A stretch of DNA of 64,000 bases, from assembly GCF_017912535.1 (NCBI RefSeq), contig NZ_JAERQK010000001.1, positions 248,001-312,000 on the forward strand, read 5' to 3'. Position numbers and translations under genes: made by a program. The notes beneath the pieces were generated by a model, which was given only the letters and a program-made list of their open reading frames with translations, did not search any database and was not told where the DNA came from. Of this stretch, positions 45,517 to 53,938 are shown one piece after another. This stretch comes from Motiliproteus sediminis (GTDB lineage Bacteria; Pseudomonadota; Gammaproteobacteria; Pseudomonadales; Balneatricaceae). Numbering within the stretch: the first letter of the stretch is position 1; each line of letters begins with the position of its first letter.

Positions 45517-47256
45517 TCAGCGATCCAGGTTGGCCTCGATGGCATCGAGGAAACCGGCCATGTCGACGATGGTTTCGTTGTCGGGATTGGTGGTTTTGCC
45601 CTTGAGGTCACCGGTGACGATGCCCTGATCGACGGTGTCGATCAGCGCCTGTTTGAGCTTATCGGCGTAGGCAACCAGCGGAGCGTTGTTCTCTCTCTCC
45701 CCCAGGGTTTCCAGTGCGTTGGCCACCGCGTAGAGCAGGGCCGAAGAGTTGAACAGCGCCTCTTTGCCGTCGGTCTCCAGGTAGCGCAGGTATAGATCGT
45801 GAGCGGTTCCGTGGGGCGCTTCGAACAGCATAGTGCCGTCTTTGCTTTCGATAATGGAGCTGGCAGTGGCCAGGCTGCCGCCGAGCGCGGCGGAGATGTC
45901 AGAGAAGATATCGCCATCCAGATTCAGTGCCGGGTAGAGGGCGCTGCGGGCCGGGTCGCAGATCATCTTCTTCAGCTGGCTGGAAGGGCGCATGATCATG
46001 AATGACGGCGGGGCGGTGTGGCTGGCGGCCAGTTCTTTGCGCACCTGGGCGATAACAGTGCTGAACACGTCATCGTATTCCATGTATTCACGCTTGAGGC
46101 CAAAATAGACCTCTTTGTTGTTGCGTGAGGCATCGCGGAATACCTGCGCTACCCAGTCCTTGATTGCGGCGCGGTCATTGGACATTAACAGGATCGGATC
46201 GCCGGCTTTGACTTCGCGGGCGTGCTTTTCATCACCGTCAACGATCACCTTGATGATGCCGTCTTCCGGGACCGGCATGTTGAAACTGCCGTACTGGTCA
46301 CCACCGCCGGCGCTCATGCGCGAGATGGAGGTGTTGGATTCGCGACTGGGAATGCCGTACTTTTTCAGCTCTTTAACCAGCTTGTAGAGCTTGCGCCCGG
46401 TGGTGTTGTCCGGCACGCCCCAGAGTGCTCGTTCGGGCGGGTTGGCAATGATGCGCGCGGCCTGGGCGTCAATCAGCTCGTAGTGGTAGTTGATGCCGGC
46501 GTCGGCGAACTGGCTTTGATACTGGTTAAAGAAGATCTCTTCAATTGCCTGGCGCATAACGCCGTCGTAACCGGGGATGACGGTGTCCTTGAGGCCCAGA
46601 TAAGCGTCGCGCTTTTCGGCCAGTGCGCGCTGGAAGAAACGATGCGCCCAGGCACGTACGTCATCGAGGTCGTTGGTGGCCAGCAGCCAGGGGTCGCCTT
46701 TGTTGATCTTACGGCGATGCAGTTCGACCGGGTCGCCGCTCTTGCCCACGAACATCAGCTTGACGATGCCGGTGGACTTGGACAGGGCGTTGGCGCTGTG
46801 CTTGTTGCCGCCACGCTCCATGGTGTCGACGTCGATATCACGGCCGATCCAGTTGGGCGGGTTTTTCTTCAGGTTGCGGAACTGGATATCTTCGCGGGTA
46901 ATGTTGCCGCCAATGCCCTTGCGAATGGCACCGTTGGGGGATTTGGTGGCCAGCTTGTCGAGGCTGTTTTCGTTGAGGTCAGGATGCTTGGCCAAAAGCT
47001 CATCGAGCTGGGCGCGATTGACGGTCATGCCGGCATTTTTGATCCCAACACCGTGGATTTTCAGCGCGTCGATGGCGTCGCGCACCGCCTGTCCGTTGGT
47101 GACCAAGCGGTTTTCGGCGGTCAGGTCGACTTCGACCAGTTTGATATCCAGCCGCTTTTTGACGAACTGGTCGAGGATACGCTCGAAAGCCACTTGGGCC
47201 ATTTCATCCCCGTGCAGAATTACCAGCGGTTTTTCCACCGCGATCTTGGTTGTCAT
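45517..47256 (-). CDS. icd: NADP-type isocitrate dehydrogenase with internal duplication
   Basis: The protein converts isocitrate to 2-oxoglutarate in the TCA cycle. It resembles the homodimeric type II IDH: LVILHGDEMAQVAFERILDQ at the start, TKSPNGAIRKGIGGNITRED (substrate loop), and LDGDIFSDISAALGGSLATA then FEAPHGTAHDLYLRY near the end. It has 579 residues against about 410 for type II enzymes. The extra length is an insert at about 281-442, after ADAGINYHYELIDAQAARII. Part of this insert (333-408) resembles the preceding region (163-241): GIVKLMF/GIIKVIV, KGDPWLLATND/AGDPILLMSND, AYLGLK/VYFGLK. 2-Oxoglutarate supply matters for nitrogen control, but no regulation is visible. Confidence 0.85.
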   Translation of the reverse strand: MTTKIAVEKPLVILHGDEMAQVAFERILDQFVKKRLDIKLVEVDLTAENRLVTNGQAVRDAIDALKIHGVGIKNAGMTVNRAQLDELLAKHPDLNENSLDKLATKSPNGAIRKGIGGNITREDIQFRNLKKNPPNWIGRDIDVDTMERGGNKHSANALSKSTGIVKLMFVGKSGDPVELHRRKINKGDPWLLATNDLDDVRAWAHRFFQRALAEKRDAYLGLKDTVIPGYDGVMRQAIEEIFFNQYQSQFADAGINYHYELIDAQAARIIANPPERALWGVPDNTTGRKLYKLVKELKKYGIPSRESNTSISRMSAGGGDQYGSFNMPVPEDGIIKVIVDGDEKHAREVKAGDPILLMSNDRAAIKDWVAQVFRDASRNNKEVYFGLKREYMEYDDVFSTVIAQVRKELAASHTAPPSFMIMRPSSQLKKMICDPARSALYPALNLDGDIFSDISAALGGSLATASSIIESKDGTMLFEAPHGTAHDLYLRYLETDGKEALFNSSALLYAVANALETLGERENNAPLVAYADKLKQALIDTVDQGIVTGDLKGKTTNPDNETIVDMAGFLDAIEANLDR

Positions 47257-47567
47257 AGCTCACCCCTATTTGTGTCCGACGTGGTGGGAAAATCCTGCCA
47301 GTAGCGCTGTTGACGAACGGCGGTTCTCCTCGTTCTCGTTGTGCGGCGCAAGTGTGCGTCAAGTGGGGTGAAAAACCCATGCGACCATAGTAAATGTTGG
47401 GTTATTTCGTAGTTCAGGAGAGAAGGATAATGCTGCGATGGGTCAAAAAACGAACAGAAAACGGGAAGAAAGTCAGCGAAATTGACAAATCTAAATAACA
47501 ACCATTCTCGTTTAGCGTATAGTGCGCCCAATCTTAATGTTGAAGCGCATCACTCGGGGATGAGCCC
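47257..47567. other. 311-bp divergent region between icd and a Sel1 gene
   Basis: No gene is supported. The Sel1-gene side contains the candidate promoter at 47495-47523. The icd side (roughly 47260-47420) has no promoter I can call with confidence. Confidence 0.5.
47495..47523 (+). promoter_or_regulatory. Candidate promoter of the Sel1-repeat gene
   Basis: ATAACA (47495-47500) and TATAGT (47518-47523), spacing 17 bp. The spacer includes ACCATTCTCGTTT, faintly like one arm of a Fur box; overall Fur match is poor. Start would be near 47530, 38 bases before the ATG. Confidence 0.4.
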
Positions 47568-48116
47568 ATGTCGATCAAACGTACCTTGACTGCCTTTACG
47601 CTGGTTGCCGCCGCGGCGTCTGCCACCTTTGTTGCTGAAGCGACTACCGGACAACCCGCCGTGCCGTCGGCTCCACAACCTGAAAAAGTCCGTCTGCCGG
47701 CGTCTCCTTCACAGCTGCCGCCGGTACTGCCATTTTGCGATGCGCTCTGTCGTGACCAGGGCCGGCAACTTGCTGAAACCTCGTGCTACAGCGCCCGCCA
47801 TGGCTTGGCAGGTGACGGGGTGAACTATCCTCAGGCGCTGGAAAGTTGTGCCGCCGCCGCTGCCGCGGGGGATAGTCACGCGCAGACACTGATGGGCGAA
47901 CTGAATTTTCTTGGTCTTGGGGCTGCGCAGAACTTTGCCGCCGCCGCTGATTGGTACAGCCGGGCCGCTGCGCAGGGGCACCCCCATGCGCAGCTGATGA
48001 TGTATGAGATGACCCGCCTTCAGCTGGCGCCGGGAGTCACGCAAGCCTCAGAATGGCTGTCCAAAGCCGTGGCGGCGGGGCACCCGCAGGCCGTCGCGCT
48101 GCAAACCCGGATCTGA
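47568..48116 (+). CDS. Secreted Sel1-like repeat protein
   Basis: A 182-residue protein with a signal peptide (MSIKRTLTAFTLVAAAASAT, cleaved near AEA), a Pro-rich spacer, then Sel1-type TPR repeats: AAAAAAGDSHAQTLMGELNF LGLG, ADWYSRAAAQGHPHAQLMMY, SEWLSKAVAAGHPQAVALQT. Four Cys in the middle (FCDALC, TSCY, ESCAA) could form disulphides in the periplasm. Sel1 repeats mediate protein-protein contact; the partner is unknown. Confidence 0.8.
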   Translation: MSIKRTLTAFTLVAAAASATFVAEATTGQPAVPSAPQPEKVRLPASPSQLPPVLPFCDALCRDQGRQLAETSCYSARHGLAGDGVNYPQALESCAAAAAAGDSHAQTLMGELNFLGLGAAQNFAAAADWYSRAAAQGHPHAQLMMYEMTRLQLAPGVTQASEWLSKAVAAGHPQAVALQTRI

Positions 48117-48135
48117 CGCTAGCTTGGCTGACGGC

Positions 48136-48654
48136 TCAGTGGTGGTGGCCCGCTGAGCTATCCGATTGATGACCTGTGCCGTGCGGTGGTTGATGCCCAT
48201 GATCGTGCTGATGATCCGGGTGGTGTTGCCGGGTCGGCGCGCCACGTACCACCGGTAACTCCAGCTGCTGCGTGCTGCCGTCATTAAAGCCCAGAGTTAC
48301 CGCTACCCTCTGCCCTTCGGTCAACTGACCTTTCAGGCCCATCAACATCAGGTGATAGCCACCGGGTTGCAGTTCCACGTGCGCGCCGGCGGGTAGCTGG
48401 ACATGCGCCACCTGGCGCATCCGCATGACGCCATTATCCTCTACGTGATTATGCAGTTCAGTTACTTGGGCTGCTTCGGTCGCTGCGCTAGTTAGCGCAA
48501 CCTCTTTATCGCCCCGGTTGTATAGCACCATAAAGCCGGCGCTGTTGGGCGCCCCCGGTGCGCTGGCGCGCAGATAACCATGATGTACGACGACATCGGC
48601 ATGAGTGATTGTGGTGAGCGCCAAAAGCAGCGTGGCGAGCATAGACTTTTTCAT
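48136..48654 (-). CDS. Periplasmic copper chaperone PCu(A)C
   Basis: PCuAC proteins deliver copper to the CuA site of cytochrome oxidase. The 172-residue protein has a signal peptide (MKKSMLATLLLALTTITHA), the copper ligand motif HNHVEDNGVMRMRQV followed by H/M residues in GGYHLMLMGLKG, and the core YLRASAPGAPNSAGFMVLYN. It also has a His-rich C-terminal tail of about 30 residues (HHPDHQHDHGHQPPHG and GHHH at the end), an extra metal-binding extension seen in some homologues. The DUF2946-like gene upstream on the same strand is a common partner. Confidence 0.9.
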   Translation of the reverse strand: MKKSMLATLLLALTTITHADVVVHHGYLRASAPGAPNSAGFMVLYNRGDKEVALTSAATEAAQVTELHNHVEDNGVMRMRQVAHVQLPAGAHVELQPGGYHLMLMGLKGQLTEGQRVAVTLGFNDGSTQQLELPVVRGAPTRQHHPDHQHDHGHQPPHGTGHQSDSSAGHHH

Positions 48655-48753
48655 GGTGTGATCCTTGGGTAGATTGCGAGCGTAGCCCTGTGTCGTAGCA
48701 CGGAGATGGCCAGACGTGGACCCGGCGGTGTCGAGTTGATGGGGTCGGGAGTG

Positions 48754-49146
48754 CTACACGGGCGGGGCGCGAATCGGATGGGCTGCACCGGGAGTCGCGG
48801 TCTTCAGGGCAGTGAGGGGGGAGTGCCCCGGGGTCGCAGTCGCGGCAGTTTGCAGCTCGTAGATGTTTGTTGATAGTAACGGGGCGGAGAGCAGCTGGGC
48901 CAGTTGGGTCAGCGCACAATCGACCATAGCCTGGCTAGTGGGGGACTGTTCGACCGGCTGTCCCCGGTCATCGATCAGCAGCGACTGCAGACCTTGCAGG
49001 GTGCAGATCCAGATTCGTTGTTCCCCGGCCTGCAGCGAGCTGCTGGCGCCGGCCAGTAGCGGCGAGGCCAGTTGCACACAGAGCAACATCAGCGCGGGAG
49101 CTTTGAGGTAGCGCCGTGTTTGCTGGAGGAGGGCGAATGGCTGCAT
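48754..49146 (-). CDS. DUF2946-like small protein
   Basis: A 130-residue protein with an N-terminal hydrophobic segment (YLKAPALMLLCVQLASPLLA) and a pattern close to DUF2946: RIWICTLQGLQSLLIDDRG then DCALTQLAQLL. DUF2946 proteins usually lie next to copper-handling genes, as here beside PCuAC. Family assignment is moderate because the second Cys pair (C-x2-C) is not complete. The gene lies 99 bp upstream of PCuAC on the same strand. Confidence 0.6.
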   Translation of the reverse strand: MQPFALLQQTRRYLKAPALMLLCVQLASPLLAGASSSLQAGEQRIWICTLQGLQSLLIDDRGQPVEQSPTSQAMVDCALTQLAQLLSAPLLSTNIYELQTAATATPGHSPLTALKTATPGAAHPIRAPPV

Positions 49147-49217
49147 ATATTAGGTGTGTCTAATCGCTTGGCTTTAGCTTATACCGCGCGCTCGTGACTG
49201 GCAACGAGGTAGCCTGA

Positions 49218-49565
49218 TCATGGGGTTGGCGGCGTGTCGTCATGCGCACGTGCGGGAGTCAGTTCCTCGTTGATGTAGCGCTGCAGGTAGAGTTGCCCCT
49301 TGCGGGTCGCGTTGATGATCCAGAGCACCAGCAGCGCCCCCAGCGCGATAAACACCACCCGTGCCTCGGGGATCAGCAGCATCAGGATCAGGGTCAGCGG
49401 GATGGTGACGCAGACGCCGATGATGCCGCGCTTGCGAATCTTGTCCAGTTGCGCTGCGGCCTGTCGTGGGTCGCTCAAGCCTGCTTGCTGCAGGGCGTGT
49501 CGCAGGGATTGGTAATCACGTTCTTGCCGGGCATCCATGCGCCCAAACGGGTCGTTGATATTCAT
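49218..49565 (-). CDS. Small two-TM protein of unknown function
   Basis: A roughly 115-residue protein. The N-terminal half is soluble and helical (DARQERDYQSLRHALQQAGL; DPRQAAAQLDKIRKRG), followed by two TM segments (GVCVTIPLTLILMLLIP and VVFIALGALLVLWIINA). I do not recognise a family. ATG 49565 starts NINDPFGRMD; the frame extends 4 codons upstream. Confidence 0.6.
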   Translation of the reverse strand: MNINDPFGRMDARQERDYQSLRHALQQAGLSDPRQAAAQLDKIRKRGIIGVCVTIPLTLILMLLIPEARVVFIALGALLVLWIINATRKGQLYLQRYINEELTPARAHDDTPPTP

Positions 49566-49636
49566 GTGGAACAACACTACCGAACTACGGGGCCACGAGT
49601 TTGCCCGAGCTCGGCGCAGATTTCCACTTTACCGCA

Positions 49637-50458
49637 TCAGGCAGCCGTTGGCGGGCGGCGGCCACCTTCAGGATGCAAGGGTTGATCCTCTTCGCCCCAA
49701 TGACGGTGAAGGTAGTCGATAATGCGTTGCTCCAGATCGACGTTGCTGATGGCAAGCCCCTGATTGCCGAACAAGCGGTTGAACTCCAGCACGTATGGGT
49801 GCGATCCGACCATGGCGATATCGAACCCTCCGTGGTTAATGCCAAGGCTGGTGGCTAGATGCTCCACCAACTGGCGTGCTTCCAACGGGATTAGCCCCTG
49901 CTCTATCTGGCCACCGCGGGCAACGTTGTTGTAAAAGCCCTGCGGGGATTGGGTGCGCCAATAGCCGCCCACGATGGCATCGCCCACCCAGACAATGCGC
50001 AGGTCGCGGTCAATCGGCAGATACTCCTGCACATAGATCACTGGCGAACGATCGAGATAATGCCCCCAGTCGGCCCTGCTTTCGATCAGAAACACCCCTT
50101 CGCCCATACTGCTGCGGGGTATTTTGGCCACAAAGGGCAGGCCCATGCTGTCCCACGCCCGTTCGGCGTGCGAGGGGGTGTGGGACAGGATCAGGGTATA
50201 GGGTGTGTGCTGGGGTGCAATGGCCTGAAAACAACGGGTCATTTCGACTTTGTCGTGACCGATGCGGTAACTCGCTTCGCTGGGGAAAACCGGTTTTCTT
50301 AGTGCGTAAAGCAGGCTGTTCAGTTGCCAGTAGGCGGGGAAAATCACGCCGCGAGCTGCGCGGATGCTATCCAGATGAGCGTACATCGTCTCCGGCTTGA
50401 GATAGCGGACGCCGCCCATGTGGCAGCTGCGAAGCGCATCAAAGGTGATCAGATCCAT
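49637..50458 (-). CDS. RimK-like ATP-grasp protein
   Basis: The 273-residue protein has an ATP-grasp fold: substrate-side residues early, then LPFVAKIPRSSMGEGVFLIE (ATP-binding Lys and Gly-rich loop), IYVQEYLPIDRDLRIVWVGD, GGYWRTQSPQGFYNNVARGG and the metal-binding GGFDIAMVGSHPYVLEFNRL. Such enzymes add amino acids or peptides through an acyl-phosphate. No partner gene identifies the substrate. Confidence 0.85.
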   Translation of the reverse strand: MDLITFDALRSCHMGGVRYLKPETMYAHLDSIRAARGVIFPAYWQLNSLLYALRKPVFPSEASYRIGHDKVEMTRCFQAIAPQHTPYTLILSHTPSHAERAWDSMGLPFVAKIPRSSMGEGVFLIESRADWGHYLDRSPVIYVQEYLPIDRDLRIVWVGDAIVGGYWRTQSPQGFYNNVARGGQIEQGLIPLEARQLVEHLATSLGINHGGFDIAMVGSHPYVLEFNRLFGNQGLAISNVDLEQRIIDYLHRHWGEEDQPLHPEGGRRPPTAA

Positions 50459-50543
50459 AAGGCCGGGTGGTGGCTGCAGTCGTGCGCATTGTAGATGGGG
50501 CGACGGTGATCACCAATCGAACTATCTGATCGATAGGACAAGC

Positions 50544-50575
50544 AAAACTGGACGCAGCGCCGGGCTGCGTCCAGT
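50544..50575 (-). terminator. Rho-independent terminator of the SDR gene
   Basis: Perfect 12-bp stem (50547-50558 and 50564-50575) with a 5-base loop; on the minus strand it runs into TTTTG. It starts 7 bp after the SDR stop. Confidence 0.8.
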
Positions 50576-50581
50576 AACCCA

Positions 50582-51397
50582 TCAGGGGCTGGGGTGCCAG
50601 CCGGCGTCGGCCCAGAGTGAGCCGCTGATGGCGGAGTTGGATACCATAAAGCAGATGGCGTCGGCGATCTCTTCAGGACGGATCAGGCGCCCTAACTGGG
50701 TGTCGGGCAGTACATACTTGTTGATGTACTCTTCACCGAGCGCGCGCACCATCGGAGTGTCGGTGAAGCCCGGGTGTATCACCCCGCACCGCACGCCGTA
50801 GAAAATCGCCTCTTTCATCATCGTGGCTGCCGCACCTTCAAGGCCTGATTTCGTGGCGGCATACGACAGCTGCCCCTTGTTGCCCTGTGACGATACCGAG
50901 CCGATAAAGATCACCGCACCTTGCACGCCTTCGCTGGCATTCCACTTTTTGAGGCCCTTGCTGAAGCGCTGTTCGGCGATGCGAGCGACCATCTCCAGTG
51001 CCCAATAGATCGGTGCAATCAGATTGACGTTGACCACCAGCTGGAATTTCTCCGGCTCGTAAATATGCGCCTGGCCGGTTTCCTTATCCATCCGCACTGA
51101 CAGCGCATCGCGGGTGATGCCAGCCGCCGGAATGCAGATCGATACGGGACCGAAACAGGACTCCGCCTGATCGAACACCGAGCGGCGAAAGTCGTTGTCG
51201 GTAACATCGCCCTGATAGCCGTAGGCTACTTCCCGGCCAATCTGGCCGTTGACCTGATCCGCATTGACGTGCACCTGTTCCGACATATCAACCATGATTA
51301 CGGCCTTTACACCCCGGTTGGCCAGTTCGATGGCTACAGCATTACCGATGCCGCTACCGGCACCGGTAATTAACGCGACTTTGTCTTTGATCTCCAC
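50582..51397 (-). CDS. Short-chain dehydrogenase/reductase
   Basis: A 271-residue SDR enzyme with the NAD(P)-binding motif ALITGAGSGIGNAVAIELAN, an Asp (VDM after beta-2) favouring NAD, the active-site Ser in IFIGSVSSQGNKG, and Tyr-x3-Lys in LSYAATKSGLEGAAATMMKE. An insert of about 20 residues around VQGAVIF/KKWNASEG is longer than in classical SDRs. The substrate is unknown. It follows the PLP decarboxylase gene by about 80 bp on the same strand. Confidence 0.88.
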   Translation of the reverse strand: MEIKDKVALITGAGSGIGNAVAIELANRGVKAVIMVDMSEQVHVNADQVNGQIGREVAYGYQGDVTDNDFRRSVFDQAESCFGPVSICIPAAGITRDALSVRMDKETGQAHIYEPEKFQLVVNVNLIAPIYWALEMVARIAEQRFSKGLKKWNASEGVQGAVIFIGSVSSQGNKGQLSYAATKSGLEGAAATMMKEAIFYGVRCGVIHPGFTDTPMVRALGEEYINKYVLPDTQLGRLIRPEEIADAICFMVSNSAISGSLWADAGWHPSP

Positions 51398-51478
51398 GGG
51401 CAGGACTCCTCAGCAGTTTCTGACAGTCTCATCAGTGTAGATCAAAAATTGTGCAGCGCAGAAAGATGGCGTGAGCAG

Positions 51479-52852
51479 CTACTGATCGCGCGCAAGTGCC
51501 GCCAGCTCCTGCAGCAGAATGTCGACATCGGCGTTGCGGGTGCGCCAGTTGCTGAAGGCCGCTCGAACAGCGGGTTTGCCTTTCCATACGCCGGGGGTAA
51601 GGAATACCCGCCCGCGCAGGTTTAGCTTGTGCAGAAAGGCGCTGCTTTCCCCTGTTGCAGGCGCAAAAACCACCACGTTAAGCCGGCAGGGGGCAAGCAG
51701 GTGATAAGCGGCTGACTGGTCGATCCAACTGGCCAGTTTGGCGGCTTGGGCGCAGTTCCTGGCTACCAGGTCAGCGAAACCCTCGCGACCGTAGGCGAGT
51801 AGGCTCATCCATACCGGCAGCGCACGGAAACGACGGGAGTTTTCGATTCCCCTGTCCATGGGTGCCGGGTTCGAGTCGCCGGTATCCAGGTAGGGGGCCG
51901 CCACAGCACAGGTCTGTTGCAGCAGCTGAGGATGACGGGTCAGAAACAGGCCGCAGTCGTAGGGTACATTGAGCCATTTATGGCAGTCGGTGGTGATAGA
52001 GTCGACCCGTTCGATACCCTGGGTCCACGCGCGCTTATGCTCGAGCAAACGGGCAAACAGACCGAAGGCGCCGTCGGCGTGCAGCCAGGCTCCGTGCCGT
52101 TGGCAAAGATCGGCGATGGTCTCAAGGTCGTCGAAATAGGTGCCGGTCACCGTACCCACGCTGGCGATAACAATCTTGGCGCAGTCCGGTGCCGCCTCCA
52201 GTTGACGTGCCAGATCCGCAGTATCCATCGCTTCGCTGTTGGGCAGAGTAGCGACAGCGGCCACGTTGTTGCGGCCGAATCCGGCCAGCGCGGCACTTTT
52301 CAGAGTGCTGGCATGGGGCGTGGCGGCGTACAGGCGGATGCGGCTGTTACCAAAGCCGTTGGCGGCAATATCGATACCCTGGGCGAGACCCGCGAACTGG
52401 CGCCCGCAAAGCAATCCCAGCAAGTTGGCGCTGGTGGCGCCGGTGGTCAATATGCCTTCGAAGTTGTCCGGCAGTAGCAAGAGTTCACGCAGCCAGGCGA
52501 TCGTCTGCTGTTCCAACAGCGGAGCGATGGAATCGCCACATGTGGAGACATTCTGGTCAATACAGCCTACCAATCGGTCGGCTAACAGCGCCGCCGGAGT
52601 AACCCCGCCGGTGACAAAACCGAAGTAGCGCGGGCCCGCGGACGCGCTCAGCCCCGGCGCTATCGACGCCATGAACTGCTGCAGTGCCACGCCACTGCCA
52701 TCTCCGCGGGCGGGTAGGGCCAGCGCCTTCAGATCCGGCCGCCCCTGCCAGGCTACGGTGCGTTGTGGCAGCGCTTGCAGAAACTCCAGACACCACCGAT
52801 CCAGTTGTGGGCCAAGTTGGTCGAGTTGGGACAGATCCTGATGCATGGTCAT
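51479..52852 (-). CDS. PLP-dependent group II amino acid decarboxylase
   Basis: The 457-residue protein belongs to the aromatic-L-amino-acid/glutamate/diaminobutyrate decarboxylase family. The PLP lysine is in DSITTDCHKWLNVPYDCGLF, with the cofactor Asp region WLHADGAFGLFARL and the Gly-rich TTGATSANLLGLLCGRQFAG. It decarboxylates an amino acid to an amine; the substrate (for example Trp, Tyr, Glu, Dab or Lys) is not clear from the sequence. It overlaps the EamA exporter gene by 4 bp, and a MocR-type regulator is divergent, suggesting an amine-producing and exporting unit. Confidence 0.88.
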   Translation of the reverse strand: MTMHQDLSQLDQLGPQLDRWCLEFLQALPQRTVAWQGRPDLKALALPARGDGSGVALQQFMASIAPGLSASAGPRYFGFVTGGVTPAALLADRLVGCIDQNVSTCGDSIAPLLEQQTIAWLRELLLLPDNFEGILTTGATSANLLGLLCGRQFAGLAQGIDIAANGFGNSRIRLYAATPHASTLKSAALAGFGRNNVAAVATLPNSEAMDTADLARQLEAAPDCAKIVIASVGTVTGTYFDDLETIADLCQRHGAWLHADGAFGLFARLLEHKRAWTQGIERVDSITTDCHKWLNVPYDCGLFLTRHPQLLQQTCAVAAPYLDTGDSNPAPMDRGIENSRRFRALPVWMSLLAYGREGFADLVARNCAQAAKLASWIDQSAAYHLLAPCRLNVVVFAPATGESSAFLHKLNLRGRVFLTPGVWKGKPAVRAAFSNWRTRNADVDILLQELAALARDQ

Positions 52853-53781
52853 AGCGTTGTCTCTCCCGTTACCCCGCGCGCGCGCACTGAGCGCGACAGC
52901 AGCTGCCGGAATCGCGTCGGCGGCGTGAGCATCAACAGATTGCCCAGCAGCACCATGCCCAGCCCCGTGAGGCTAAGGGGTGTCCACTGATAGCTCTCGA
53001 ACCAGGCCGACAGCTGTAGCGCCACCACCGGAAACAGCAGGCCGGCATAGGCCGCGCGGTCGGCGCCGATGCGGCCGATCAGGGTCAGGTAACAACCGAA
53101 GGCAACGATGGAGCCGAACAGCGACAGGTACAGCAATGAGAGCAGATAGGTGAGTTCGACGCTGAAGGTTAATGGTGTGCCGCCGGCCACGGCCATCAGC
53201 AGCATCAAGCCGCCACCGTAGGCCATGCCATAGGCATTGGTTTGCATCACTGGCAAGCCGCATTGTTGATTACGGGCGGACAGTATGTTGCCGAGCGAAG
53301 CCAGATAGGTTGCCAGCAGGCCCAGCAGCAGCGCGCCCAGCGTGGTCGCACTGTCAGCCTGAGCGAGCTCCGGCCAGAAAACCAGAACGATTCCGGTCAG
53401 ACCTATGGTGGCGGCGATCACCACATGCGGTTGAATCGAGCGGCCCAGCCACAAGCGGCCGTTAACCATATTCATAAACACTACGGTAGAAAAAATCACT
53501 GCTACCAGTCCGGAAGTGAGTGCGGCCGTGGTGAGGTAGAACAGCCAGTAATTGAGCCCGAACAGCAGCCCCCCCTGCAGCGCCATGAACAGGTGTTCGC
53601 GCCGGGTGAAGCGAAGCTTCTTGCCTGCCACATGGCTATATCCCAGCAATAGCAACGCGGCGAGCAGAAAGCGGTAACCCACTGACAGCAGCGGATCGAC
53701 CGGGCCGAGCTGGAAGGTGATGGCGATCCAGGTAGAGCCCCAGATCAGGACGGTCGTGATATAGAGGGTCAGGTTGTTCAT
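52849..53781 (-). CDS. EamA/DMT-family transporter
   Basis: A 310-residue inner-membrane protein with ten hydrophobic segments arranged as two EamA repeats (TVLIWGSTWIAITFQLGPVD; SVGYRFLLAALLLLGYSHVA; GLFPVVALQLSAWFES-type end). Family members export amino acids, amines or other metabolites. It overlaps the decarboxylase gene by 4 bp, so the likely cargo is the substrate or product of that enzyme. Start is ATG 53781, divergent from the MocR gene. Confidence 0.88.
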   Translation of the reverse strand: MNNLTLYITTVLIWGSTWIAITFQLGPVDPLLSVGYRFLLAALLLLGYSHVAGKKLRFTRREHLFMALQGGLLFGLNYWLFYLTTAALTSGLVAVIFSTVVFMNMVNGRLWLGRSIQPHVVIAATIGLTGIVLVFWPELAQADSATTLGALLLGLLATYLASLGNILSARNQQCGLPVMQTNAYGMAYGGGLMLLMAVAGGTPLTFSVELTYLLSLLYLSLFGSIVAFGCYLTLIGRIGADRAAYAGLLFPVVALQLSAWFESYQWTPLSLTGLGMVLLGNLLMLTPPTRFRQLLSRSVRARGVTGETTL

Positions 53782-53866
53782 GGCGCATCTCCGCTGCGGT
53801 CGTGATGCGGGGCTGCATCCGGGCCGGCTTTATGTCACTATGCCGTCAGCTGTTCTGACAATACAT

Positions 53867-53898
53867 GTACAGTTGGCGATAAAGATAACGCACTGTAC
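53867..53898. promoter_or_regulatory. Inverted repeat between EamA and MocR genes
   Basis: GTACAGT (53867-53873) and ACTGTAC (53892-53898) are perfect inverted repeats 18 bp apart in the 157-bp divergent region. A likely operator for the divergent MocR-type regulator, unproven. Confidence 0.45.
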
Positions 53899-53938
53899 TG
53901 GTCGAACGACCTAGCCAATTCATCGGGCAGGAGGCGTC

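Noticed and set aside
47490-47512. Fur box before the Sel1-repeat gene.
   Set aside because: Only about half of the 19 consensus positions match; one arm looks right, the other does not.
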